NCBI GenBank assembly: GCA_019787685.1
Contig: JAHNUO010000011.1
Location: 1,488,001-1,552,000 of the forward strand
Reading direction: 5' to 3'
Origin: Chiua virens
Lineage: Eukaryota > Basidiomycota > Agaricomycetes > Boletales > Boletaceae
DNA length: 64,000 bases
Below the pieces are notes generated by a model that worked only from the letters and a program-made list of their open reading frames with translations, searched no databases and was not told where the DNA came from. Of this stretch, positions 1 to 10,940 are shown in pieces. A program made the translations under genes and the position numbers. Within the stretch, counting starts at the first letter, position 1. The number at the start of each line of letters is the position of its first letter.

Positions 1-1
1 T

Positions 2-1088
2 GGGCTCATAGAAAGATACAACAAGGAGGTAGAGCAGTATTTGTGGATCTACACTAATTATCGTCAGACTGACTGGAGTGAGTGGCTTGCCCTCGCCGAG
101 TTTGCCCACAACCAAACTACACACTCGGCCACTCGACATTCACCATTCATGTTGAATTATGGGCTGACACCTTGGATTGGACACGACAGAAGGAAGGAGT
201 TGCAGAATCCATGTGCAGAGGACTTTGTAGAGACGATGAGGAAGCACAGGGAGAACGCATGAATGGCCCTCGAGCACACTTGAGCTGACATGAAGAAGTT
301 CCACGATAGGAAGGTTAGGCTGCCACACGAGTATAAGAAGGGGGATTTGGTGTTATTGAAGGCAACGAATATCCGCATGGAACAACCATCAAAGAAGTTG
401 GACGATAAACGATACAGCCCATTTCAAGTGGAGGAGAAAGTCGGTAGGTCTGCATACCGACTCAAACTCACTCAGGGATGGAAGGCGGTTCACCCCGTCT
501 TCAATGAATATTTGCTACATCCATACCACCAAGGCGACTTCCCATCTCAGAAAGTGACGATAAACAATACAGCCCATTTCAAGTGGAGGAGAAAGTCAGT
601 AGGTCTGCATACCGACTCAAACTCACTCAGGGATGGAAGGCAGTTCACCCCGTCTTCAATGAATATTTGCTACATCCATACCACCAAGGCGACTTCCCAT
701 CTCAGAAAGTGACGATAAACAATACAGCCCATTTCAAGTGGAGGAGAAAGTCAGTAGGTCTGCATACCGACTCAAACTCACTCAGGGATAAAAGGTAGTT
801 CACCCCATCTTCAATGAATGTTTGCTACATCCATACCACCAAGATGACTTCCCATCTCAGAAAGTGCCTCCACTGCCGCTGCCAGATGTCATCCATGGAC
901 AGGAAGAACAGGAGATTGAGCAGATCTTGGACTCCAGGGAATGGAGAGGGCACATCAAGTATCTAGTTGCTTGGAAAGGCTTCCCACATGACGAGAACGA
1001 GTGGAAACACAATAATGAACTTCACAATGCACAGGACGCGGTTTGTGACTTTCATCGCCAGCACCCTGCTGCACCATGCCCACAATGA
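2..1088 (+). pseudogene. Element A pol: integrase C-terminus plus chromodomain, degraded
   Basis: The fragment reads in frame from base 2. It shows the end of the integrase catalytic region (ERYNKEVEQYL, then WLALAEFAHNQTTHSAT), the GPF-like region (around SPFQVEEKVGRSAYRLKL, HPVFNEYLLHPY) and a chromodomain (EIEQILDSREWRGHIKYLVAW, about 915-1040) that ends at a stop in 1086-1088. Lesions seen are TGA codons at 260-262 and 284-286, both plausible CGA to TGA changes, and a 155-bp tandem triplication (401-865). The two extra copies add 310 bp and shift the frame, so the chromodomain lies in a different frame from the upstream part. It is not expected to give a working polyprotein. Confidence 0.85.
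401..865 (+). repeat. 155-bp tandem triplication inside element A pol
   Basis: Three head-to-tail copies occupy 401-555, 556-710 and 711-865, each starting GACGATAAAC (the first followed by GATACAG, the others by AATACAG). Copies 1 and 2 differ at only a few bases; copy 3 has more changes. The unit covers the integrase GPF-like region. Because 155 is not divisible by 3, each extra copy changes frame, and removing two copies brings the upstream frame into register with the chromodomain. Confidence 0.95.
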
Positions 1089-1280
1089 ACTATGAAGGTC
1101 CACTTCACTGACACAGACAATCCCTGTATCTGTCCCATTTGCAAGGGCATGCCACCACCCGAACCTGCAGGGGTCTTCGCAATGTCAGACTTTCTCACGT
1201 TCAGAAAGGATTTCAACCATCTTCCCAATCACTTGTTCAAACTTCCACCTTGTCCGGAGTCTCGCCCTTGAGGGGGGGGT

Positions 1281-2010
1281 TGTTACAATTTCTTTCTTTC
1301 GTCTCACTTGTACTTCTTCACTTTACTCGATACCTAGGTATCATTGTATGTTCATCCGTACTAGTTCTCTTTCTCCCTTGTAACCCCACACCGGCTTTAC
1401 CCGAGTGCCTATGTTCTTCTTTTCTCGTTATCATCTGATGGCATCACACTTACTCATTCTATTCTTGTCATCACCCGATGGCTTCGCATTTGTCATTTCA
1501 TCTTTGTCATCGTCCGCTGCCTTCGCATCGTACGATTCCCTTTGATTACTGCGCACTCCTTTTGGCCCTTTTGCCCTTCCGCTCTTCTGGCCTTCCCCTT
1601 TCAGCTACTTGGTCTGTGCGCAGTTCTCATAGTATAAATACCTCGCAGTGATACTCTTGTACCCTAGTCTTGATCTCCACAATCTATGCTGAGTATCTCT
1701 GCTCCACTTGGACCCTCCTTGTGACCACTCAACCAGGAACTTCTCTCGTCGTTCCTTGACCCAACACTTGGACTCATCGCAGTCAACCCTCGACTCTTGA
1801 ACTGTCCCTTGGGTATAGATTCCCAACCGGACAACTCTCAGCAACGCCTGAGTTTTCACTTGACTCTCTGGTAGCAATCCGCTGACCAGAAACCCTCGTT
1901 CAACTCTTCAGCACACCACGTATCTAGTGGTGGTTGTTTGAGTTATCGCAGCCACTAGGTACTTGGCGCTTTTGCGGCTATGCTAGGTCCTATCCGGAAC
2001 TATCGTAACA
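1281..2010 (+). repeat. Element B 5' LTR
   Basis: This is a 730-bp direct repeat of 9913-10617. It contains a TATA box (TATAAATA, 1633-1640), likely the U3 promoter. It is about 25 bp longer than the 3' copy because of small indels, for example a region near 1510-1530 that the 3' LTR lacks. The ends are TG..CA. Confidence 0.95.
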
Positions 2011-2403
2011 TAAGATCAAGACTAGCCATACAGCCTGCCTCCGTGCAGCTAGCTGCCCACCATTACAGGACGACCTCCCGCCCATCCACTCTTGAACCCT
2101 GCCTGGAATCTCCGGGCCTCCAACACTCTGACGTCAGACCTGTCTGACGAAAACCCAGAACCCTTGACCCCACTTTCTGAACCGCAGGAAGCAGATTTTG
2201 ACATCAACGTCGAACACCCCGAATTGGAAGACGAAACCCAGCAACTAGCTAACCGTCTTCATCAATCACTCGACCTCCCCGCACTTGCCTCCTTCGCATC
2301 CCCTACGATCCCACGAAGGCCGAACCCCGGACCACCATCTATCCAAAACCCAAACCCGTCCATCGTACCACCACCCGTATGAACGACTACCACCTTGACC
2401 AAC

Positions 2404-3306
2404 ATGTCAAACAAAGCAGTTGAACTTTGTCTCGGAAAACCCCCCGCCTTCAATGGCTCCTATGATCACGCCATCCCCTGGCTCAACGACATCGCCACCT
2501 ACCTCTTCATCAACGAAGATGTTTACAACACTGAAAACAAATGAGTTGCTTTCACACTCTCCTTCATGACCGAAGGGTCAGCTCTGACTTGGGCCGACAC
2601 GTTCCACGCCAAGTCTGTCGCAACTAGATCCTTTGGTACCTGGACTGACTGGCAGATGGAGTTCCGAAAGGACTTCGAACACCATGACACCAAGGGGGAT
2701 GCCATCGCCTGGCTCTCCACCACCCGCTCCACCAAGAACGAGGATGTTCCCTCGTATATCTCCTCCTTCCGCAACAAGGTCATCACCGCGGGCCTGACCG
2801 GCTCTGACCCTGTCCTCATCAACTTCTTCGCCGCCAGCCTCCCACCTTCCCTTATGAGGCGCATCCAAGGAATGGACACGGTCCCTACCACGATCAACAA
2901 GTGGTATACCCAAGCCATCCATTTCAAAACTCAATGGGACCGCGCCGATGAAATTGCCCACCACAACAAGAAACCTGCCACCGCCGTCGTTTACCACGAC
3001 AACCCCCCTCACAAGAAAGAGCGAGACCCTGATGCCATGGACGTAGATGCCATCTATGTTCCTAAGCTTACCGAAGCTGAGCGAAAGTGATGCTTCGAAC
3101 AAAAACTATGTTTTCGCTGTTGCAAACCTGGACACCAAATGTCCGCCTGCACGGCATTCACAAAAACCCTGACCGCATCCTCCTCCAAGAAGGTTAGGAA
3201 AACCGCTCCAGAACCCGACCCCGTTCCCGCCTTAGTAGAAGTAGATGAGGAAGACAAGGACGCCATGAGCGTCAACAAGGTGACCACTCCGGTCACGGGT
3301 TTTTAA
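2404..3306 (+). pseudogene. Element B gag with zinc knuckle, two in-frame stops
   Basis: Reading from ATG 2404, the frame gives a capsid-like domain (SALTWADTF, EFRKDFEHHD, and a conserved W- and F-rich segment) and then a retroviral-type zinc knuckle CFRCCKPGHQMSAC (CX2CX4HX4C) around 3112-3155. TGA codons at 2542-2544 and 3088-3090 interrupt it. Both stand where an arginine codon CGA would fit, the second directly before the knuckle. The frame closes at TAA 3304-3306. The product would package element RNA in virus-like particles; this copy cannot make a full protein. Confidence 0.85.
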
Positions 3307-3383
3307 GGAGGAAGACCGATTCGACGCCAGTATCTTCCCACTCTTGCACACATGTACTAGTAGCTGAACTTTCGTCTCAATCT

Positions 3384-4333
3384 ATGCAAATCCCCGTTAA
3401 ATTGAACATTACCGCTACTTCCCAAGACGTTGACACCTGTGCCCTCATTGACTCCGGGGCCGGGATCAACTGCATTGACTGGCACTTTGTCCAGAAACAC
3501 AAGTTCCTGAAAGATCGTCTCCCGAAACCTATCCCGGTTAGGAATGTCGATTCTACTGCAAACAAGAATGGTGATATCAAGTTCACCACAACCCTCCGGA
3601 TCGCTCTCAGCGGAGTACTCCAACGAATCAAGTTCCACATCATCCACTGTGGTTCAGAAAACGTCATCCTAGGACTTCCCTGGCTCAAAGCAACCAATCC
3701 AATCATCAATTGGGTAGCCAAAACTATCACCATATCCACCCCCAAACCAGACCTTCCGCCCATCACCACCAACGAACCCCAAACACTCCGCCAAACTCGC
3801 TCACCCGCCCCCTATCCGTCCTGTCCGCCATCTCGATGTCGATCCCATCTGGGATGGCAAACTTTACGACTACCTCAGCACAGAAACCGGGCACCATTTC
3901 ACGACCCAATCTGTGCAACACTCCGTCAACCGCGTCATGCGCGCCGGACAATGTTTTGTTCGAACCACTCAACCCGAGAAACTCACCAATGCTACCGCTC
4001 TAGCAGCCACAGCAAAGAAACCCAAGATCACCCTCCCTTCGGAATACGTTGAATTCGAATCCGTTTTTGCGAAAGAACCCTTCAATCAGATGCCTCCCTC
4101 TAGGTCTTGTGATCATGAAATCCATCTGAAAGACACCTTCCAACCAAAGGTCGGAAAGGTTTACCCCTTGTCCCCCAACGAGCGCAAAGCCACCGATGAA
4201 TTCATCGATGAACACCTTGCCAATGGCAAAATCCGCCCCTCGAATTCCCCCCAAGCCTCCTCCTTCTTCTTCATCAAAAAGAAGGATGGCAAACTCCGTC
4301 CTTGCCAAGATTACTGCTACGTCAATGAACATA
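3384..4333 (+). pseudogene. Element B pol, protease and start of reverse transcriptase
   Basis: A retropepsin-like protease is visible with the active-site motif LIDSGAGINCI (about 3447-3480). After a frameshift near 3800 the reading frame continues with linker sequence and the reverse transcriptase N-terminus (KIRPSNSPQASSFFFIKKKD, then GKLRPCQDYCYVNEH). It is cut at 4333 by the Tc1 element and resumes at 5946. Removing the 1612-bp insert and one TA restores the same frame. It starts in a different frame from gag. Confidence 0.85.
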
Positions 4334-4549
4334 CAGTGACTCCCAAAACCGTTACAATGTTTAACCCTAATGCAGTGCATGAAGCACATTGCAAACACCT
4401 GTGGAAATATCACTTAGCATTGGTGAGACAAATGATAGTACACACTCCTGGCTGCCTATTGGTACCTGGATAATGTGATTTGACTAAGTGGCTGTGGATA
4501 TATGGCCAATTTAAAACAGGAACCACATTGTAACAGTTCTGTCACTTTT
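4334..4549 (+). repeat. Left terminal inverted repeat of Tc1 element
   Basis: This is the inverted counterpart of 5730-5945, starting CAGTGACTCCCAAAACC and ending near GTCACTTTT. At about 216 bp it is much longer than the short ends of many mariners. Confidence 0.93.
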
Positions 4550-4685
4550 ATAATATTTAATAGGATCTTAATAAAACAAAAGGATTGTTGGTCATATTTG
4601 GTTCTACAAACAAAGATACACATATAAACATAGTGTCTGAGTCTAAATATGTTCCCATGCTTCTTGTCTTTCAACCACTACCATC

Positions 4686-5702
4686 ATGTGATCTCTCTCT
4701 GTCACTCAAAAAAATACCATCCTCTCTCAACTTGATTCTGGCCATTCCATTCACTCCATTGCCTCTAGCACAGGTGTCAGAACTGCTGCTATCTGGAGGC
4801 TACATTCCAAGGAGTGTTCTGACCTTCAGAAGTCCATTGGAGGTCGCCCATCAAAGCTTTCTGATGCCAATGTTTGCCATGCTATTGGTCTTATCTCTAG
4901 CAACAAGGCAGAGAATGCAGTCCAAGTCACCAAAGCCCTCTCCACTATCACCAATCAGCCTCTTTATCCTAACATGGTTTGTCGTCACTTGAAAAAAGTT
5001 GGTATGAAGGCTGTAGTCAAGTCCAAACGACCTCTACTCTCTGCCAAGCATTGCAAGGCTTGGTTGAACTTTGCCCATGCTTATAAATATTGGACTCTAG
5101 AGGACTGGAAACAGGTGGTATGGTCTGATGAGACTAAGATCGATCACCTTGGGTCAGATGGTCACAAATGGGCATGGAAAAAGGCAGGAGAGGGCCTTAG
5201 TGATAGGTTGGTTGAAGGAACTCTTAAGTTTGGAGGGGGTTCTCTAATGTTATGGGGCTGTATGACTTGGGATGGCATTGGATATGCCACTAAGATTGAT
5301 GGTAGGATGGATGGTGACCTTTACCTTCAAATTTTGAAGGATGAGCTCCAGGCTTCCCTGGAGTTTTATGGTCTTAATCCTCCTGATACCATCTTTCAAC
5401 AGGACAATGACCCAAAGCATACTTGCAGAAGGGTCAAGGAGTGACTAGAAGAACAGGATTTCAGGACTATGGTGTGGTCTGCACAGTCTCCAGATCTTAA
5501 CCCCATAGAACATATCTGGCTTTACCTCAAAAGGAAGCTTGCAGAGTATGAAAACCCTTCTAAGGGGATAGAGGAGTTATGGAAAAGGACTCAGGAGGAA
5601 TGGGACAAGATACGAGCTGAGGTGTGTCAGAAATTGATTGAAAGCATGCCTAGGAGGATTGAGGCAGTGCTTAAAGCCAAAGGAGGATACACCAAGTATT
5701 GA
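4686..5702 (+). pseudogene. Tc1-type DD34E transposase, two stop codons
   Basis: The single frame of 339 codons has the usual length for this family. The N-terminal helix-turn-helix DNA-binding region reads LDSGHSIHSIASSTGVR and then IGGRPSKLSD. The catalytic domain shows WSDETKI (first Asp), QQDNDPKH (second Asp) and SPDLNPIEHIW (Glu), with exactly 34 residues between the second Asp and the Glu. A TGA directly follows the ATG (4689-4691) and another TGA sits at 5442-5444, where Trp or Arg would be expected. Apart from these the frame is clean, so inactivation is fairly recent. The element would move by cut-and-paste into TA sites. Confidence 0.93.
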
Positions 5703-5729
5703 TATATACCAAATACCCTATCTATTAAC

Positions 5730-5945
5730 AAAAGTGACAAAACTGTTACAATGTGGTTCCTGTTTTAAATTGGCCATATCTCCACAGCCACTTAGTCAAA
5801 TCACATGATCCAGGTACCAATAGGCAGCCAGGAGTATGTACTATCATTTGTCTCACCAATGCTAAGTGATATTTCCACGGGTGTTTGCAATGTGCTTCAT
5901 GCACTGCATTAGGGTTAAACATTGTAATGGTTTTGGGAGTCACTG
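5730..5945 (-). repeat. Right terminal inverted repeat of Tc1 element
   Basis: This is the reverse complement of the left end 4334-4549, with a handful of substitutions. It ends GGGAGTCACTG at 5945 and is followed by the TA duplication. Confidence 0.93.
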
Positions 5946-8601
5946 TACCGTCCGCGACGCCTACCCCCTCTCTCTCATCTCCGACCTCATCGACAAGCTC
6001 AAGGACGCCAAACTGTTCACCAAGTTTGACGTCCGATGGGGCTACAACAATGTTTGTATCAAGGATGGACACCAATGGAAAGCAGTGTTCATCACACACT
6101 GCGGCCTCTTCGAACCTACGGTCATGTTCTTCGGACTGACCAATTCCCCCGCAACGTTCCAACGTTTCATGAATGATTCCTTCCGCGACATGATTGCCGA
6201 AGGATGGCTAGTTATTTACATGGACGATCTCCTCATCTTCTCCGAAGATGAGGCCACCCACACTGAACGCACCAAACGTGTCCTCGCTCGCATGAAGGAA
6301 TTAGACCTTCACTTGAAACTCGAGAAATGCCACTTCGCCACAAACGAAGTAGAATACCTTGGCATGATCGCCCAACCAGGCGAGCTCGCCATGGACCCCA
6401 TCAAGGTAGCCAGTATCGCAGACTGGCCAACTCCTACCAAGCTCAAGGACATCCAATTGTTCATGGGCTTTGCCAACTTCTACCGTCAGTTCATCCCCAA
6501 CTACTCTACCATCGCCCGACCCCTCGTCGATCTCACAAAGAAAGACACCCCCTGGATTTGGGGACCCTCTCAGATCTCCGCCTTCGAACGCCTCAAAAAG
6601 GCCTTCACTACAGATCCGGTACTCCGGTTTCCTGACACTTCCCGCCCTTTTGCCATCACCACCGATGCTTCAAAGTATGCAACTGGCGGTGTCCTCCTCC
6701 AGACTGACACAAATGGTGACTGGAAACCATGTTCCTACCTCTCGCAGTCTTTCAACGCTGCGGAAAGAAACTACAACATCTATGACCGAGAACTCCTCGT
6801 GGTCATTCGTTCCCTCAAAGCTTGGCGCCACCACCTCCGTGAAAGTGCGCACCCCGTGACGGTCTTCTCTGACCACAAGAACCTGATGTATTTCCATCAG
6901 CCGCAAAACCTGAACCGCCGACAAGCTCGGTGGCTCCTCAACCTCGCCGACTCGACCTTACGTTTTCCCACGTCCCTGGAAAACTCCTTGACAGTCCGGA
7001 TGCGCTCTCCCGCCATCCCGACCATATCTCTTCGGACTTGGACAATGGAAACATCACACTCCTCCCTGACGATGTCTTCATCAACCTTGTCATCCTAGAC
7101 TTGCAGTCCCTGATTGCCAAATCCTCGGTCGCCGACCCCCTTGTCCTTGACACCCTGAATGCTCTGGATGGCGGCCTCCCATCGTCATTCCATGCCCGTC
7201 TCTTGGATTGGAAGTACGACACCGGCGTCCTGACTTACCAGGGTGGCCACGTCTACGTTCCTCCCAACCTCGAACTCCATCAACAAATAGTAGCTTGGCA
7301 TCACAATTCTCACTCCGCCGGACACCCAGGCTACCTGAAAACTCGCCAACTTGTCGCCACCGAGTTTTGGTGGCTGGGCCTCGCGTCATTTGTCCGGTCA
7401 TACGTCTCTGGTTGTGCCGCATGCCAGCAGCACAAGGTCAACACCCACCTGACCACCCCTCCTCTCTCCCCGATTCCCTCAGCTTGCTCTTGCCCCTTCC
7501 AGAACGTGTCCATGGACCTTATCATGGATCTCCCCATTTCTGCAGAGGGCTACAATTCTCTCATGGTCGTGGTCGACCACGGCCTTACGAAGGGGGTAAT
7601 TCTGTGCCCCACAGTAAAAACTGCCGACTCGGCTGGTATTGCCTGTCTCTTTTTCACAAAGTCTACATGCAATTTGGCCTCTATGACAAAATCATCTCTG
7701 ACTGAGGACTGCAGTTCGCCTCTGCATTCGCAAAGGAGCTCTCCCGGCTTATCGGATACCGTCTATCCCTCTCCACTGCCTACCATCCCCAATCCGACGG
7801 GGAAACTGAACGAGTCAACCAAGAAGTCGAGACCTATCTCCACATGTATTGCCAAAATAATCCTGAGAAATGGGCTGACTTGATCCCCATGGCCAAGTTC
7901 GCACACAACCATTGCCCCCACTCCGTCACCGGCAAGTCGCTGTTCTTCTTAATGATGGGATATGAACCCCGTCCCCTACCCACGATCATCGCAGACACCA
8001 AACTTCCTGCTGTCAAGGAACGCCTCAACATCCTTTCTGCAGCCCGTGATGAAGCCCTCGCCACCCACAAACTCGCCCGACAAGCCATGAAGGCTCGGTC
8101 CTTCCGCAAATTCAAACCATTTACCAAAGGAGACGAAGTGTGGCTTGAAGCCCGCAACCTGAAACGGGAACTCATCTCCCTGAAACTCGCATCTCGCCGA
8201 GAAGGACCTTTCTCCATCATGGAAGTCCTTTCTCCACTCACCTACCGACTCTGCCTTCCCAAGACCTGGAAGATCCATCCAGTCTTCCATGCTTCCCTGT
8301 TATCGCCCTATCGCAAAACAGAAACCTACAGCCCAAACTTCCCGAAACCTACAGCCCAAACTTCCCGAAACCTCCACCTGACCTTATCGCTGGAGAAGAG
8401 GAATACGAAATTGAGCAGATCTTACGCCACACACGGAACCTGCGAAACCGCAAGTTCCTGATCCGATGGAAGGGGTACTCCGCCGCCGATGACTCGTGGG
8501 AACCCGAATCCAATCTTGGAAATGCCAAGGAAACTGTAGACGCTTATAAGCAGACCCATCCCCTGGATTTCCCCTCCATCCGCTCCCTTTCCGTCCCACC
8601 A
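5946..8601 (+). pseudogene. Element B pol, reverse transcriptase to chromodomain
   Basis: The order is reverse transcriptase (YMDDLLIFSED near 6220), RNase H (TTDASKYATGGVL, about 6660), integrase zinc domain (H..H then CAACQ near 7415-7430), integrase core (MDLIMDLP; IISD; HPQSDGETERVNQE), GPF-type region and chromodomain (EEEYEIEQILRHTRN, IRWKGYSAADDSWEPE, 8395-8520). Breaks are a frameshift near 6955, a frameshift near 7655, TGA 7703-7705 at the conserved Arg of the ISDRG motif, and a frameshift caused by a 23-bp tandem duplication (8324-8369). Frame arithmetic across that duplication fits exactly. Confidence 0.9.
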
Positions 8602-9756
8602 CCTAGACCTCCTCGCTCACCGCTCAGACCACCTCCACCCGTCTCTGTCAAAGCGATAATGACCTACCGCTCGTGCTCTACCCCTGACTTTGAAAACAAA
8701 ATCATCCACTCCGTCCCTGTCTTCACTCCGACCGTGTCCATTCCTCATTTGCCTCTCCCACCGCCGGCTACTCCTGCTTCAAATGTCTTGACCCTCTCCA
8801 CTGAATCCTCCCTCACCGAGTCCACCCGACCCCCTTCTCCTGCTGCTTCAGCAGTTGCCTCCACAGGATGGGGAACTCCTTCTCAATGGCCTCTTCCTTC
8901 TGAGCGCCCTAGTCGCGTTCATTCTCCTCTCCAGGCGGTAGACCTCCCTTACCATTCTCACACCATCCGTTCCTCCTCTTCATCCCCCGAATACTGTCGC
9001 CGCATGCACGAACTCATCCTAGATCCCGCGATGGCCTTCCCCATCGAACATCACCTGGACTTGAACTCCCTACTCAACGCTCTCTACCTGGCGTATCTCC
9101 AATGCAAGCGCCTCACCTTCGTCCAATCCGACCTACTCAGTCGTGATCGTCACTCCCACCTCCTCTTGGCGGTTACTGGACAAATCCATGACCGCATCCA
9201 CGCCTACATCGAGCATACCCTCCATCAGATGCAGATGGGTGAGTTTTTAGAAGATCTTCACTGCTACCAAGCGGACCTATCCCGCCGAATGGCTCCTCCC
9301 ACTCACCCATCTTCCACCCCCTCCGCGTCTTCTGCTCCCTTCACCGAGGAAGAGATGCTTGCCTGTAACCGTGCCGAAGCCGAACTGATGTTTCGGACCG
9401 GTCAGGTATCCCTCCCCAATGATCACCCTCGATGGCACAAGGCTTGTTTCGAATGTAGAAAGCTCGGCCACGTCTGCGTCGAATGCCCCATGTACCAATG
9501 CCCCATCTGTCTCACCTGGGCCCCTGGTCACATCCAATCCCGCTGCCCTGGACGACCTCCTCGGGTACGCGCTCACCTCCCCCTTGCCGACCAGCTTACT
9601 CCCATGGCCGCCGGAAATACTTGGAGAAGACGCTCTCCTCGTCCCGCCATCCCGTCCATGTCGTCCTCCTTGACGAACTCGTCTTCATCGTCTCGCCGCA
9701 ATGGCCGCTCCGTACTCCCTATACCCCCACCTCAACGAGCCCACCGCCATGTGTGA
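8602..9756 (+). pseudogene. C-terminal extension of element B polyprotein with two zinc knuckles
   Basis: The frame of the chromodomain continues without a stop for about 385 codons. It gives a Pro/Ser/Thr-rich stretch, a more ordered segment (around HHLDLNSLLNALYLAYLQC and TGQIHDRIHAYIEHTLHQM), and then two Cys/His motifs: CFECRKLGHVCVEC (CX2CX4HX4C) and CPICLTWAPGHIQSRC (CX2CX6HX4C). It ends with a Ser/Arg-rich tail and a stop at 9754-9756, about 155 bp before the 3' LTR. Zinc knuckles normally sit in gag, so a second pair at the end of pol is unusual. A role in nucleic-acid binding is inferred; I do not know an established name for this domain. Confidence 0.75.
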
Positions 9757-9912
9757 CAACGTTCCGCGTCTCCTGATCGACGCTCGGTCTCCCCTTGTGA
9801 TGACCCCATCAACGATGAGGGCTACGCCAATATCACCGGCAGTCCTGTCCGTGATGCGTTCGATTTCTAGTGATGATCTTCGCTTGATGCTTTGATCGTA
9901 CTCCGGGGGTAA

Positions 9913-10617
9913 TGTTACAATTTCTTTCTTTTGTCTCACTTGTACTTCTTCACTTTACTCGATACCTAGGTATCATCGTACGTTCATCCATACTAGTTCT
10001 CTTTCTCCCTTGTAACCCCACACCGGCTTTACCCGAGTGCCTATGTTCTTCTTTTCTCGTCATCATCCGATGGCATCGCACTTACTCATTCTATTCTCGT
10101 CATCACCCGATGGCTTCGCATTTGTCATTTCATCTTCGTCATCGTACGATTCCCTTTGATTACTGCGCACTCCTTTTGGCCCTTTTGCCCTTCCGCTCTT
10201 CTGGCCTTCCCCTTTCAGCTACTTGGTCCGTGCGCAGTTCTCGTAGTATAAATACCTCACAGCGATACTCTTGTACCCTAGTCTTGATCTCCGCAATCTA
10301 CGCTGAATATCTCTGCTCCACTTGGACCCTCCTTGTGACCACTCAACCAGGAACTTCTCTCATCGTTCCTTGACCCAACACTTGGACTCATCGCAGTCAA
10401 CCCTCGAACCATCCCTTGGGTATAGATTCCCAACCGGACAACTCTCAGCAATGCCTGAGTTTTCACTTGACTCTCTGGTAGCAATCCGCTGACCAGAAAC
10501 CCTCGTTCAACTCTTCAGCGCACCACGTATCTAGTGGTGGTTGTTTGAGTTATCGCAGCCACTAGGTACTTGGCGCTTTTGCGGCTACGCTAGGTCCTAT
10601 CTGGAACTATCGTAACA
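9913..10617 (+). repeat. Element B 3' LTR
   Basis: This is a 705-bp direct repeat of 1281-2010, with TATA sequence near 10246 and TG..CA ends. It is followed by the second copy of the GGGGT target duplication (10618-10622). Confidence 0.95.
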
Positions 10618-10624
10618 GGGGTGA

Positions 10625-10940
10625 TGTTAAGACTCCCAGCCACCAGCAATCATTCTGTCCCTAATCCGACCTCCCTGGCTGTCTTCGGTCTTAGCTTGAT
10701 TGTCGTGACGCATTGTCACGACAACTCCCTCTCCTAATTGCCCTTGTCTATTGGATGTGTCAGATATCTCACAATATCAAGATGTCTCGTTTGTTATGGT
10801 CATAGTGTAGACACCCACTAGTTATCCCGCACACGTATAAGTAGTCGATCTTGCACCTGTACATTCCCTAGGTGTGGTATTATCATTCACTCGCTTGCAT
10901 TGTGGCTCTTTTCGAGTTATTGCTAGTAAGGTTCCTGACA
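10625..10940 (+). repeat. Element A 3' LTR, displaced by element B
   Basis: This 316-bp segment starts TGTTAAGACTCCC and ends CCTGACA, with typical TG..CA ends. A promoter-like CACGTATAAG lies near 10831. It directly follows the GGGGT duplication plus GA. Joined to 1271-1280 it recreates the usual order of polypurine tract then LTR. No second copy is in the window, so the exact ends are inferred. Confidence 0.75.

Larger units (their letters stand above)
1..1280 (+). mobile_element. Ty3/gypsy element A, 3' internal end (5' part outside window)
   Basis: This is the right-hand end of a chromodomain-type Ty3/gypsy retrotransposon. It holds the end of pol (2-1088), about 190 bp of 3' non-coding sequence, and a polypurine tract of one A and eight G followed by T at 1271-1280. 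The element's own 3' LTR is not adjacent. It lies at 10625-10940, because element B inserted between the tract and the LTR and duplicated GGGGT (1276-1280 and 10618-10622). The 5' LTR, gag and most of pol lie left of the window. Assignment to Ty3/gypsy rests on the integrase C-terminus and chromodomain order; the family within the group is not identified. Confidence 0.85.
4334..5945 (+). mobile_element. Tc1/mariner transposon inside element B reverse transcriptase
   Basis: The 1612-bp element is flanked by TA (4332-4333 and 5946-5947). It has long terminal inverted repeats starting CAGTGACTCC and one transposase reading frame on the plus strand. The two ends match over about 216 bp with few differences. 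The host reading frame is exactly restored when the element and one TA are removed, which confirms the boundaries. Confidence 0.96.
1281..10617 (+). mobile_element. Full-length Ty3/gypsy element B, nested in element A
   Basis: LTRs at 1281-2010 and 9913-10617 both begin TGTTACAATT and end ATCGTAACA. They flank gag (zinc knuckle), protease, reverse transcriptase, RNase H, integrase, chromodomain and a long C-terminal extension, all on the plus strand. A 5-bp target duplication GGGGT flanks the element. A G-rich tract (about 9904-9909) precedes the 3' LTR. The coding region carries at least four frameshifts, several stops and a Tc1 insertion, so it is inactive. No classical tRNA-type primer-binding site was recognised right after the 5' LTR. 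Confidence 0.93.

Noticed and set aside
1281..2010. Reading the left LTR of element B as the 3' LTR of element A
   Set aside because: The GGGGT duplication and the separate LTR-like sequence at 10625-10940 fit a nested insertion better.
2011..2035. tRNA-type primer-binding site after LTRs of B, C and D
   Set aside because: None of the three positions shows the usual TGG-starting complement to a tRNA 3' end, so no site is claimed; self-priming was not tested.
2578..3102. 174-codon minus-strand frame over element B gag
   Set aside because: It is antisense to a recognisable gag with capsid and zinc-knuckle motifs; its composition is that of a mirror frame.
4585..4992. 135-codon plus-strand frame at the start of the Tc1 element
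   Set aside because: It overlaps the helix-turn-helix part of the transposase in another frame and shows no motif.
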